Source: Zeimonas sp964538505 (lineage in GTDB: Bacteria > Pseudomonadota > Gammaproteobacteria > Burkholderiales > Burkholderiaceae_E). Taken from it: 64,000 nucleotides of DNA. The position numbers were made by a program, and so were the translations under genes. Below are positions 56,398 through 64,000 of this stretch, one piece after another. The stretch spans positions 1-64,000 of the forward strand of contig CAZIDY010000003.1 in assembly GCA_964538505.1 (NCBI GenBank). Direction: 5' to 3'. How positions within the stretch are numbered: position 1 is the first letter of the stretch; each line of letters begins with the position of its first letter. The notes under the pieces were generated by a model. The model was not told the DNA's origin and did no database searches. It worked only from the letters and a program-made list of their open reading frames with translations.

Positions 56398-57216
56398 ATG
56401 GCGGCTATCGACCAGTACTTCGATGAACACCTGGCTCGCGGACGCGCCTACTTCACGCGAGAGGAGGCGCAGGCTGCGCTCGGCTTGGCGTCACACCCGC
56501 TGAGCGTCGCCTTGCTGCGGCAGGTCAAGAAAGGACGCCTGGCCAATCCCCGGCGAGGCTTCTACCTGATCCTGCGCCCGGAGGACCGGACGCTCGGCGC
56601 ACCCGATCCGGTGCGCTGGATCGACCCGTTGATGCAGAGCTTGAAACTGGACTACCGCGTGGCCTTGTTGCGCGCGGCCGCCTTCCACGGTTCATCGCAT
56701 CAGGCGGCGATGGTGTTCCAGGTCATCGTGCCCAAGCAGGTACGCGGGTTCGAGGTCGGTCGTCAGCGCGTGGATTTCGTCTATCAAAGCCCCTCCGCAT
56801 TCCGTCAGGTCAATCGCCCCGACTGGTTGGGTTCGATCAAAAGCGAGGCCGGCTTTGCGAAAGTCGCGGGCCTGGAACTGACGCTGCTGGACTGCGCTCG
56901 CTACTTCCACAAGGCGGCGGGCATCAATGGCCTTGCGCAGGTCGCCCAGGACCTGGGCGGGCAGGCGGGCGCTGACGTGCTCGCCTCGATCGCGACCCAC
57001 TACGAAAATTCCTCGGTGCGGCGTCTGGGGTATCTGCTGGAGCGTGCAGGACACTTGCAACAGGCCGATGCATTGCGACCGCTCGCCAGGAAGGCCAAGA
57101 CGATGGCGCTGCTGGACCCGTCCGTAAAGCCGCTGGTAGAAGGGCTGTCCGACCTGCACGAGAAAGCGCCCGATTGGCTTCTCGTCATCAATGAGCAGGT
57201 GGAGGTGGACTTTTGA
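56398..57216 (+). CDS. abiEi: AbiEi-family antitoxin (type IV TA)
   Basis: A 272-residue protein with an N-terminal winged helix (FTREEAQAALGLASHPLSVALLRQVKKGRLANPRRGFYLI) and the AbiEi C-terminal domain (VAGLELTLLDCARYFHKAAG). It is intact and follows a good operator. It should repress its own operon and oppose an AbiEii nucleotidyltransferase toxin. The toxin gene that overlaps its stop is mostly deleted, so this antitoxin is now an orphan. Confidence 0.85.
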   Translation: MAAIDQYFDEHLARGRAYFTREEAQAALGLASHPLSVALLRQVKKGRLANPRRGFYLILRPEDRTLGAPDPVRWIDPLMQSLKLDYRVALLRAAAFHGSSHQAAMVFQVIVPKQVRGFEVGRQRVDFVYQSPSAFRQVNRPDWLGSIKSEAGFAKVAGLELTLLDCARYFHKAAGINGLAQVAQDLGGQAGADVLASIATHYENSSVRRLGYLLERAGHLQQADALRPLARKAKTMALLDPSVKPLVEGLSDLHEKAPDWLLVINEQVEVDF

Positions 57217-57480
57217 TTCCCCAAGCCTTCCTTCAAGCCTGGAGCGCCACGGCGTCGTGGCCCGACTTTGCAGAAACTCACGCGCAGCCTGACAGAAGAC
57301 ATCGCGCCCTTGCTGCCGGCTGGGGTGCGGTTCGACGATGCCGATGCGCTGTGTGCCTTCGAGCGCATTTGGGGCGAGCTGGTTTCCCGGCTCAGGGGCG
57401 ATCCGTGGAAATTGACCAGCAAAGCGGTCGCCGAATTGCGCGAACGAGGCTATCCAACGCTTCTACAGGAACTTGGGTGA
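57213..57480 (+). pseudogene. AbiEii toxin with large internal deletion
   Basis: The frame opening at TTG 57213 reads IPQAFLQAWSATASWP, the start of an AbiEii toxin. From about 57265 the next frame reads QKLTRSLTEDIAPLLPAGVRF up to LLQELG and stop (57480), the C-terminus of the same family. The whole nucleotidyltransferase core (GGT...DxD) between them, about 200 residues, is gone and the ends are out of frame. The toxin is dead. Confidence 0.78.
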
Positions 57481-57648
57481 CGACGAAAAAGCAAGGCAGG
57501 GGAGGGCTATCGAATGCTTCTTCTGTGGAGAAACAATCCCGAATCACCGATGGCTTGTGGCAAGGCGACTGCAGCAACAGCCGTGATTCGCTGAACAGTA
57601 AAAACGGCTATCCGACCGAACATCCTGTGAGGCAGCCCATCGTGGAGC

Positions 57649-57941
57649 ATGTCGGAGTGCGTCGGACTGACCGATGTCGCCGAGATCGTCGGCATGTCGC
57701 GGCAAAACATGCGCAAGCTGATGCTGGCCCATGCGGGCAGCTTCCCGGCGCCGGTGTATGAAGGCAGTGCGTCGATCTGGCATCTGGCGGACGTGCTGGC
57801 CTGGTTGCAGGCCAGGGGCAGCTATTTGCTGAGCAGCGACTTCAGGAGGTGGCGCGGGTGGCCTTGCAGGTCAACGTGGCGAAAGAAGGCCGCCGGTTGC
57901 CACGATCAGCTTCCAGGGAATTGGAGGCCTTGGTGGGGTGA
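57649..57941 (+). pseudogene. AlpA-like DNA-binding gene with frameshift
   Basis: Codons from ATG 57649 give an HTH of AlpA type (GLTDVAEIVGMSRQNMRKLMLAHAG then FPAPVYEGSASIWHLADVLAWL). At about 57840 the sensible reading moves to the next frame (LQEVARVALQVNVAKEGRR to LEALVG, stop 57939-57941). One base seems to have been lost. It sits beside the broken AbiE operon and may have served a related element. Confidence 0.65.
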
Positions 57942-57995
57942 GCGCCGTAGCTCGGCTTCATTCCATCGCTTCGCCATACAGGAGCCGCGAGTCCG

Positions 57996-58571
57996 ATGAG
58001 ACGTCACCCGGTCCTGATTCTCACGCTCCTGCTCGCCCTCGCCGGATGCACGATCCCGGGTGCGGGCGACGATACCTACCGCCCCCGGGTCGGCCAGCAC
58101 GGCAAGGACGTAATGTGGGTGCCGACGCTCGACCCGCTGGTGCTGCCGATGCTGGAGGCTGCGCAGGTCACCGCCGACGACGTCGTCTACGACCTGGGCT
58201 CCGGCGACGGCAAGATCCCGATCTGGGCCGCGCGACGTTTCGGCGCCCGCGCTGTCGGCATCGAGTACAACCCTGACCTGGTTGCGCTGGCACGGCGCAA
58301 CGTCGAGCGTGCGGGCGTATCGGATCGTGTGCGGATCATCCACGGCGACATCTTCGTCGAGGACTTCTCGTCGGCGACCGTGCTGACGCTGTTCCTCGGC
58401 GCCGAACTGAACCAGCGGCTGCGGCCGATCATCGCGAAGATGCGGCCCGGAACGCGAGTCGTCTCCAACCTGTTCGACATGGGTGACTGGGAACCGGACC
58501 GCGTGATCAGGCTGCCCGACCAGAACCCGATCTACCTGTGGGTAGTACCAGCGCGGGTCGACGGAAAGTGA
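57996..58571 (+). CDS. Lipoprotein-signal methyltransferase-like protein
   Basis: A 191-residue protein with a lipoprotein signal (LTLLLALAGC) followed by a small SAM-dependent methyltransferase fold: motif I VVYDLGSGDGK, an acidic residue in VGIEYNPD, and a HGDIF segment. A methyltransferase placed outside the cytosol would lack SAM, so either the domain has another use or the N-terminus is not processed as a lipoprotein. The substrate is unknown. Confidence 0.72.
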   Translation: MRRHPVLILTLLLALAGCTIPGAGDDTYRPRVGQHGKDVMWVPTLDPLVLPMLEAAQVTADDVVYDLGSGDGKIPIWAARRFGARAVGIEYNPDLVALARRNVERAGVSDRVRIIHGDIFVEDFSSATVLTLFLGAELNQRLRPIIAKMRPGTRVVSNLFDMGDWEPDRVIRLPDQNPIYLWVVPARVDGK

Positions 58572-58627
58572 AACCCAAATCACACGGTGGCCGCGGCTTG
58601 TAGTACTCACCTAAGGAATGCGGGCAT

Positions 58628-59839
58628 TCAGTTTCGACCGGCAACCGTCCATGCAAGCGACAGGCCGATGACCGCCGCCACTCCGGTGGCGGACCAGGTC
58701 CAATGCCAGCCGCCGGCCCAACCTGCGAGTTGCGCCAGCAGGGGCGGCACGAGGAGCTGGCCCAGCGAAGACAGCTGCTGTACCCAGCCTACGGAGGCGC
58801 CGACGGTGTCGTCGCTCGGCGCGCTTCTGACCGCGAGCATGAAGAGAATCGCGGGAATGATGCCACCCACGGCAGAGAACAGCAGGATGGCGATGTAGCG
58901 AAGGAGCGGCATGCCGCTCGTGGCGTCGGAGAAGGCAACCGCAGCCATCAGCAGAATGAAGGAATAGCCGATCGCCAGGAGATTCCGCATGCCCACACCT
59001 CGATGGATGAGGATCGCCGCCGCGATGTTGCCTGCGATGTTCACCAGCGCTGCGGTTGCGGTGAGCAGCCCGGTTGCCGATTTCGACATCCCCGCTTCGA
59101 TGTAGATCGTCGGCAGGAACCCGATGATTGCGATCCATTGACCGCTGTACATGGCGAAGGCTATGCCGACGAACCACGGATCACGACAGCTCAGTACGCT
59201 CCGCAGGCGCTGCACCAGACGGAGCGACACGCCGGATGCGACCGGCCGGGAAACACCATCGGCTCGAGTCCGGGGCACGGCGTGCGAGAGCAGCGCGATG
59301 CAGAGCAGCGACGCCAGGGAGGGAACCACCCACCATCCTCTCCAGCCCAGGGCGTCAATGAAGTACGGGCCCGCGATGAATGCCGAGGCGGTCCCGATCG
59401 CCATGTAGCAGCCCCACAGTCCGAGTCGAAACGACAGCCGATCGCCCGGCACCACGGCGCGCAGGAGACCAGGTGTAGTCAGTACGACCATCAGGAATCC
59501 CAGGCTCTCCAGCATCCTCGAGGCCAGAAGCTCATGAGGGTGACGCGCCAGGACAGCCAGCAGGCCGGACAGGCAAAGAACGGCGTGCCCGATGAGCAGG
59601 CTTCTTCGAGCACCGATGCTGTCGCTGAGCAACCCCGTGATCACGCCGACCGAGGCACCGGCGAACTGCATGAGCGAAAGCAGGAACCCTGCCTGGACGA
59701 TGCTCAGACCGAGCGAGTCCTGGAGCGCCGGAATGGCGGGCGGGACTTTTCCGAGATGAAATGCGGCGATCACGCCGGAGAACATCAGGACATTGGCGGG
59801 AGACAGAGCCGGACTGCGCATTCGGTTCCGGAGGGTCAT
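58628..59839 (-). CDS. MFS transporter
   Basis: A 403-residue major-facilitator protein with twelve predicted helices. It has the loop 2-3 signature GLLSDSIGARRSLLIGHAVL and a charged mid-loop after helix 6 (HAVPRTRADGVSRP). The group resembles CynX/NimT-type or small drug and organic-anion exporters; the substrate cannot be read. It is divergent from an Lrp/AsnC regulator that probably controls it. Confidence 0.85.
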   Translation of the reverse strand: MTLRNRMRSPALSPANVLMFSGVIAAFHLGKVPPAIPALQDSLGLSIVQAGFLLSLMQFAGASVGVITGLLSDSIGARRSLLIGHAVLCLSGLLAVLARHPHELLASRMLESLGFLMVVLTTPGLLRAVVPGDRLSFRLGLWGCYMAIGTASAFIAGPYFIDALGWRGWWVVPSLASLLCIALLSHAVPRTRADGVSRPVASGVSLRLVQRLRSVLSCRDPWFVGIAFAMYSGQWIAIIGFLPTIYIEAGMSKSATGLLTATAALVNIAGNIAAAILIHRGVGMRNLLAIGYSFILLMAAVAFSDATSGMPLLRYIAILLFSAVGGIIPAILFMLAVRSAPSDDTVGASVGWVQQLSSLGQLLVPPLLAQLAGWAGGWHWTWSATGVAAVIGLSLAWTVAGRN

Positions 59840-59890
59840 GCTCGCACGGGATGCCGGGCCAGGTTCAGTTATCGGGAGCTGAACAAGATA

Positions 59891-59919
59891 GTTGATTGCT
59901 CCGGAATTGTCTGATCAAC
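59891..59919. promoter_or_regulatory. Inverted repeat between MFS and Lrp genes
   Basis: GTTGAT (59891-59896) and ATCAAC (59914-59919) flank a 17-base spacer in the 133-base divergent region. It is a candidate Lrp/AsnC-type site; the arms are short. Confidence 0.35.
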
Positions 59920-59972
59920 CGACGTCGTAATTCGATGTATCCTGATATAGCCATCTCTCAATCTGGGAATGG

Positions 59973-60449
59973 ATGAAAGATTCCATTCAACTCGATCAAC
60001 TCGATCGCCGCATTCTGCGCGTTCTGCAGGCCGACGCGGCTCTCAATGGCACTGCGCTGGCCGAGGCGGTGGGAAGTTCGCCGGCGTCCTGCTGGCGGCG
60101 CGTGCGGGCGATGGAGGAAGCGGGCGTCCTCAAAGGGGCGGTGAGTCTGATCGACCGGAGAGCCGTCGATCGGGATGTCGACGTCATCTGCTCTCTTCGG
60201 CTCAAGAGTCACGGAGAGCAGGACGCGAGGAAGTTCGAGAGCTTCGTCGCCGCGCAGGAGAGCATCGTCGAGTGCTACACCGTCTCCGGTGAATGGGACT
60301 ACCTGCTCAGGATCGTCGTGGCGGACGTACGCAGCTACGAGGCGTTCCTGATGCGGGTGCTTCTGAGGCATCCCGCCGTGGCAAGCGCCAGTTCGCAGTT
60401 CGCCCTTCGCAGGATCAAGTACACGACCAGCATCCCGGTTCCTGGATAG
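59973..60449 (+). CDS. Lrp/AsnC-family regulator
   Basis: A 158-residue protein with an N-terminal HTH (LDQLDRRILRVLQADAALNGTALAEAVGSSPASCWRRVRAMEE) and a RAM ligand-binding domain (CYTVSGEWDYLLRIVVADVRSYEAFL). It is full length and divergent from the MFS gene, the usual layout for local Lrp-type control of an amino-acid or drug exporter. Confidence 0.88.
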   Translation: MKDSIQLDQLDRRILRVLQADAALNGTALAEAVGSSPASCWRRVRAMEEAGVLKGAVSLIDRRAVDRDVDVICSLRLKSHGEQDARKFESFVAAQESIVECYTVSGEWDYLLRIVVADVRSYEAFLMRVLLRHPAVASASSQFALRRIKYTTSIPVPG

Positions 60450-60796
60450 GGGGCGACCGTCGTCCGCCGCAACAGCTTTGCCGCCGCGCGGTTGCCGCCG
60501 ATTTGGTGAATTTCCCCGGATGCAACTAGGGCTAGAGGCAGAAGCTCGACGCCGGTTGCGGCGATTTCGCCGAGTCGCCTCCGATGCGTCGAGTACTTCG
60601 CCAACTGCGAATCGAAGCGCGCGACGAGCTCACGTTGTGCTGCCTCGTCAAGCAGTAGATCGGCACGACGCAGCAGATCCTCGCGTGCTCCGTACCGGTC
60701 GCCTTCAGACAGTCTGCACAAGTGCTCGGGCCAGCCACCGGTCAGTGCGTCGCAGCGCGCGGCAGTCTGCAGCCAGTACTGGCAAGCGTTGTGCAT
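60335..60796 (-). CDS. Hypothetical protein
   Basis: A 153-residue frame whose first about 115 residues look protein-like (MHNACQYWLQTAARCDALTG; RREDLLRRADLLLD-type helices; QLAKYSTHRRRLGEIA). The last about 38 residues overlap the Lrp gene on the other strand and read like its shadow, so the true end may have been lost. No family is recognised. It lies alone before the VapC pair. Confidence 0.35.
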   Translation of the reverse strand: MHNACQYWLQTAARCDALTGGWPEHLCRLSEGDRYGAREDLLRRADLLLDEAAQRELVARFDSQLAKYSTHRRRLGEIAATGVELLPLALVASGEIHQIGGNRAAAKLLRRTTVAPYPGTGMLVVYLILRRANCELALATAGCLRSTRIRNAS

Positions 60797-60869
60797 GACT
60801 TCACCGATTCCTGAAGATTAAGAAGCGACGCATTGCAGAGTTCGCTGTATCGCGCGTCGCGACGCAGTT

Positions 60870-60892
60870 GTTGGTCATGTAGAATGACCAAC
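60870..60892. promoter_or_regulatory. Operator of the Phd-VapC operon
   Basis: GTTGGTCAT-gtaga-ATGACCAAC is a perfect 9-base inverted repeat around five bases. It overlaps a good -10 (TAGAAT, 60880-60885) and lies 28 bases before the antitoxin ATG, as expected for Phd-type autorepression. Confidence 0.75.
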
Positions 60893-60920
60893 TCAAGGAC
60901 CTGCCGCAACGAGCCCACAC

Positions 60921-61148
60921 ATGTCGAAGTTCAACATCGCCGAGGCGAAAAGCCGTTTCTCCGAGCTCGTCCAGAAGGCCATGATGGGGGAAGAAGTCAT
61001 CATCGCCAGGGACAACAAGCCGGTGCTCAAGCTCGTGCCGCTCGATCGGCCGGCGCAGCCGCGCACGCCCGGCTCGGGCAAGGGGCAGATCGTCTACATG
61101 GCACCCGACTTCGACGCCACGCCAGAGGAATTCCGGGACTACACGTGA
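60921..61148 (+). CDS. Phd/YefM-family antitoxin
   Basis: A 75-residue protein starting MSKFNIAEAKSRFSELVQKAM, the Phd/YefM DNA-binding fold, with VIIARDNKPVLKLVPL and a C-terminal tail (DATPEEFRDYT) that should wrap the toxin. It overlaps the vapC start (GTGA). Confidence 0.88.
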   Translation: MSKFNIAEAKSRFSELVQKAMMGEEVIIARDNKPVLKLVPLDRPAQPRTPGSGKGQIVYMAPDFDATPEEFRDYT

Positions 61149-61537
61149 GCCGGATCCTGCTCGATACGCACGCGTTCCTGTGGTGGGTCGAGGGCGATCG
61201 GTCGCTGCCCGCGAAGGCGCGTGCTGCGATCGCCGACCCGGACACCGAGTGTCTGTTCAGCATGGCGAGCGCCTGGGAGATCGCGATCAAGGTCGCCCTG
61301 GGCAAGTTGAAGCTCACGGTGCCGGTCAGGCGGTACATCGTCGAGCACGTGGCGGCCAACGGCTTCAGGATGCTCGACATCGGAATTGCGCACGTCGGTC
61401 GGATCGAGACGCTCGAAAAGCATCATGGCGATCCCTTCGACCGCCTGCTGGTCGCCCAGGCGCTCGAGGAGGCCACACCCATCGTCACGGCCGATGCGGT
61501 GTTCCGAAAGTACGGTGTGCGGCGCATCTGGCGATAG
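61145..61537 (+). CDS. vapC: VapC-type PIN-domain toxin
   Basis: A 130-residue PIN-domain RNase starting at GTG, coupled to the antitoxin. Acidic metal ligands are visible in LLDTHAFLWW, in the ASAWEIAIK segment (Glu) and in HGDPFDRLLVAQA with TADAVF. It should cleave tRNA or rRNA when free. It is intact, so the pair is probably active. Confidence 0.87.
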   Translation: MSRILLDTHAFLWWVEGDRSLPAKARAAIADPDTECLFSMASAWEIAIKVALGKLKLTVPVRRYIVEHVAANGFRMLDIGIAHVGRIETLEKHHGDPFDRLLVAQALEEATPIVTADAVFRKYGVRRIWR

Positions 61538-61592
61538 GCGCCGGGGTGACGCAGCATCGCCCCTCGGGCCGTTACGATTTTGCTCGGCAGAT

Positions 61593-61621
61593 TTGACTTC
61601 TCTTTGAAGAAGTTGTATCAA
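61593..61621 (+). promoter_or_regulatory. Promoter and inverted repeat before the second AbiE pair
   Basis: TTGACT (61593-61598), then 17 bases, then TATCAA (61616-61621), eight bases before the GTG start. The spacer overlaps the perfect inverted repeat ACTTCT-ctttga-AGAAGT (61596-61613), a likely AbiEi operator. Confidence 0.6.
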
Positions 61622-61628
61622 TCGTAGT

Positions 61629-62366
61629 GTGGCTACGACTGGTGCAAACAAACTAAATGCGCTCTACACCCGGCTGGCGCCGGGGACACCCCTGACCTCA
61701 GAGGATCTGGCAACGCTGGGAATCTCCGCGGACCTGGCCGTTCACTACGTCCGGGCTGGCTGGCTCGAGCGTCTCGCGCGCGGCGTGTACTGTCGCCCGA
61801 ACGACCCCCCGACTCTGCATCCCAGCTTGCTGCTGTTGCAGCGCAGGTTCGAGGGGCTGCACGTCGGAGGAAAGTCGGCGCTCGACTGGCACGGTCTGCG
61901 CCAGTACGTGTCGCAACAACCCGTCTTGCACCTGTATGGCTGGACTGCGGCGCGCCTGCCGGAATGGTTCACTGATCGCTTTCCGGCCGAGTATCGCCGC
62001 AAGCGCCTGTTCTACGAACAACCGGACGCTTTGCTGCACGCAGGCCCTTTCGAGAAACGTAGAGAGGGGCCGCAGGTATCCGCGCCGGAGCGTGCCCTGC
62101 TGGAGCTCTTGAGCGAGGTCGGCGTGCGCCAGCCGTTGCAGGAAGCCCGCGAACTCGTCGAAAGCGCCTACAGCCTGCGTGCCGACGTGCTGCGTGAGCT
62201 GTTGCAGCACTGTACGAGCGTCAAGACCGTGCGTTTGTGCATCCAGCTTGGCCGCGAAGCTTCGCTGCCCTGGGCGGCCCGGCTCGATCCGGCTACGCTG
62301 CCGACGGGCAGTGATCGGCCCTGGGTATCCCGATCGGCAAACGGCCTGCTGGTGCTCAAGCCATGA
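61629..62366 (+). CDS. abiEi: AbiEi-family antitoxin of an intact AbiE pair
   Basis: 245 residues from GTG 61629. An N-terminal winged helix (PLTSEDLATLGISADLAVHYVRAGWLERLARGVYCRP) is followed by the AbiEi domain (SAPERALLELLSEVG). It differs clearly from the AbiEi at 56398, so this is a second, separate system. It overlaps the toxin start by four bases. Confidence 0.85.
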   Translation: MATTGANKLNALYTRLAPGTPLTSEDLATLGISADLAVHYVRAGWLERLARGVYCRPNDPPTLHPSLLLLQRRFEGLHVGGKSALDWHGLRQYVSQQPVLHLYGWTAARLPEWFTDRFPAEYRRKRLFYEQPDALLHAGPFEKRREGPQVSAPERALLELLSEVGVRQPLQEARELVESAYSLRADVLRELLQHCTSVKTVRLCIQLGREASLPWAARLDPATLPTGSDRPWVSRSANGLLVLKP

Positions 62367-63286
62367 ATCCGGTCTACCTCGATACCGCGCGCCTGCTGAC
62401 GCAGGTCGCGCCCTTCGTGTTCGTGGATGACACCTTCGCGTTGAAAGGCGGCACGGCGATCAACTTGTTCGTGCGCGACATGCCGCGCCTGTCGGTCGAT
62501 CTCGATCTGCTTTTTACCGACCATGCGCCGCAGCGCGATGAGGCGCTGGCTCGAATCAGCGAAGCCGTCCGGCACGCCGCCGAGCGGTTGAACAGGCGCG
62601 GGTTCCAGACACATGTACCGGCGGCCGATGCCGGCGAGACGAAGCTGCTGGTGCGTCGAGGACGCATCGAAGTAAAGATCGAAGTGAATTTCGTCATGCG
62701 CGGCACCGTGCAGCCCGTGCGCCGTGCTTCGCTCACGCCCGTTGCGCGCGACCTGCTGATGGCTGACCTGGACATCCCGGTGGTGTCGCTGGAAGACTTG
62801 TACGGCGGCAAGCTGATTGCAGCACTGGATCGTCAGCACCCGCGTGACCTGTTCGATGTGATGCAACTCTTTGCGCATGAGGGCATCACGCCGGGCATCC
62901 GGCGCGCTTTCGTCGTCTATCTCGCCAGCAGCAACCGGCCCGTTCATGAGGTGCTGTTTCCCTCGTTGCGGGACGTCCGGCGCGAGTACGAATTCAACTT
63001 CCAGGGAATGACGATGGAGCCGGCGCCGCTCGATGCGCTCCTCGCCGTGCGAGAACGCATGGTGTGCGAACTCCAGCAGGGGCTGGACGACAACGAGCGG
63101 GGCTTCCTGCTGTCGCTGGTCTCCGGTACGCCCGACTGGCAACTGCTGGACGTTGCGCATCTCGAATACCTGCCGGGCATACGCTGGAAGCTGCGGAACC
63201 TGGCGCAGTTACGAAAGACCGATGCGAAGAAGTTTGCGGAACAGGTCGATACCCTCGCCGCACGGTTTGCACAGGCAGATCGATGA
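62363..63286 (+). CDS. abiEii: AbiEii nucleotidyltransferase toxin
   Basis: A 307-residue toxin of the AbiEii/DUF1814 nucleotidyltransferase family. It has KGGTAINLF followed by SVDLDLLF (the GG-T and DxD metal site), VKIEVNFV, and the lysine motif SLEDLYGGKLIAALDRQHPRDLFDV. It transfers nucleotides to tRNA or other targets and causes abortive infection when released. It is intact and overlaps both neighbours by ATGA junctions. Confidence 0.87.
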   Translation: MNPVYLDTARLLTQVAPFVFVDDTFALKGGTAINLFVRDMPRLSVDLDLLFTDHAPQRDEALARISEAVRHAAERLNRRGFQTHVPAADAGETKLLVRRGRIEVKIEVNFVMRGTVQPVRRASLTPVARDLLMADLDIPVVSLEDLYGGKLIAALDRQHPRDLFDVMQLFAHEGITPGIRRAFVVYLASSNRPVHEVLFPSLRDVRREYEFNFQGMTMEPAPLDALLAVRERMVCELQQGLDDNERGFLLSLVSGTPDWQLLDVAHLEYLPGIRWKLRNLAQLRKTDAKKFAEQVDTLAARFAQADR

Positions 63287-64000
63287 ACGCCGTAGAAATC
63301 GAACAAGCCATCACCGACCTTGCGGAGCAGCCCTTCGATCCCGCAGAATTCCCCTACGCCTTCCTCGAGGCCTTCGGCAACAAGGCGACGACCATCAGGC
63401 GCCTGCGTGCCGGGGCTTCGAACAAATCAGACCTCGGCGGCGTTCTCCAGACCAACAACATCCACATCCAGACCTGCGACACGGGGTAGGCGACGAAGTC
63501 GCTCGTGGCCCTCAAGGCCAGCCCGGCGACGGCCAAGGCCAAGGCGAAGTTCGTGCTCGCCACCGACGGGATCGATTTCGAGGCCGAAGATCTGACCAGC
63601 GGCGAGACCGTTGCCTGCGCGTACAAGGACTTCCCCGACCACTTCGGCTTCTTCCTGCCGCTGGCTGGTATCAGCACTGTTCGTCAGATCAGCGAAAACG
63701 CCTTTGACATTCGAGCGACCAGTCGCCTGAACCGGCTGTACGTCGAACTGCTGAAAGACAACCCTGAATGGGGCACGGCAAACCGTCGCCACGACATGAA
63801 CAAGTTCATGGCGCGGCTGATCTTCTGCTTCTTCGCCGAGGACACCGACATCTTCGTCGGCAAGGGCCGCTTCACTGAAACCGTTGCGCAAATGAGCGCC
63901 AAGGACTCGTCGAACACACACGAGATTCTCGCCACGTTGTTCCGCGCCATGAACACCACGCGCGAGGACCGGGCCGCAGCCGGGATTCCCCGGTGGGCCG
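63283..64000 (+). pseudogene. MmeI-like type II RM enzyme, amber stop, cut by window end
   Basis: From ATG 63283 (overlapping abiEii) the frame gives EFPYAFLEAFGNKATTIRRLRAG and NNIHIQTCDTG. A TAG follows at 63487-63489, and the same frame then continues without a break to the window end (KFVLATDGIDFEAEDL, DFPDHFGFFLPLAG, FMARLIFCFFAEDTDIF). This is the N-terminal nuclease-side region of fused MmeI-like restriction-methyltransferases. The amber makes it a pseudogene unless suppressed; a sequencing error cannot be excluded. The methyltransferase part lies outside the window. Confidence 0.75.

Overview
The window is a high-GC, densely packed proteobacterial segment. It is most likely from a betaproteobacterium of the Burkholderiales type: the clues are Cupriavidus-style czc, pbr and cop/cus gene sets, a PbrBC fusion and a DUF4148 protein. 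No rRNA, tRNA or CRISPR array was seen. Nearly every gene is an accessory gene, so this looks like a heavy-metal resistance island that runs into a mobile-element and defence island.

Metal part (about 1-41 kb). After a Met/His repeat protein, a lipoprotein and a nuclease-like gene comes a czc operon (czcI, C, B, A, a PII-like gene, a P1B-4 ATPase and a CusF-like protein). A pbr cluster follows: a MerR-type promoter, pbrA, a tlpA gene broken by an in-frame amber codon, a PAP2-LspA fusion (pbrBC), convergent pbrR, and a short CDF-type transporter. Next is a mer operon (merR divergent from merTPA), then a Cu-type ATPase with an unusual CPD motif. The copper block holds copAB plus a cupredoxin, cusFCBA, a Cu ATPase with an HMBD domain, a cytochrome c and the copRS two-component system. 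Three sites of the form TTAC-N6-GTAA/GTTA lie before copA, between cusF and the Cu ATPase, and before copRS, which suggests one CopR regulon. Four different P1B ATPases and two complete RND efflux systems cover Co/Zn/Cd, Pb/Cd, Hg and Cu/Ag. Remnants of a third RND gene lie at 26.9-27.4 kb.

Mobile part (41.4-46.8 kb). It holds an AlpA-like regulator, a coiled-coil XRE regulator, a shortened TraI_2 relaxase-family protein, a TraD coupling protein and a TIGR03747-like membrane protein. No type IV secretion genes follow, so this is a cut-down or degraded ICE module.

Defence part (47-64 kb). It opens with a deletion scar in which a WYL regulator fragment and the C-terminus of a Wadjet JetD (DUF2220) protein face each other, both missing their N-termini. 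Then comes an apparently intact five-gene unit: XRE regulator, AAA ATPase (IetA-like), subtilisin-like protease (IetS-like), a coiled-coil/TM/SH3-like protein and a 754-residue PD-(D/E)xK nuclease-like protein. It resembles the IetAS antiphage pair with two extra genes and is the best candidate for an undescribed system. Downstream are an AbiEi antitoxin whose toxin is largely deleted, a frameshifted AlpA gene, an anchored methyltransferase-like lipoprotein, an MFS/Lrp pair, a Phd-VapC pair, an intact AbiEi-AbiEii pair, and the start of an MmeI-like restriction-modification enzyme carrying an in-frame amber stop at the window edge.
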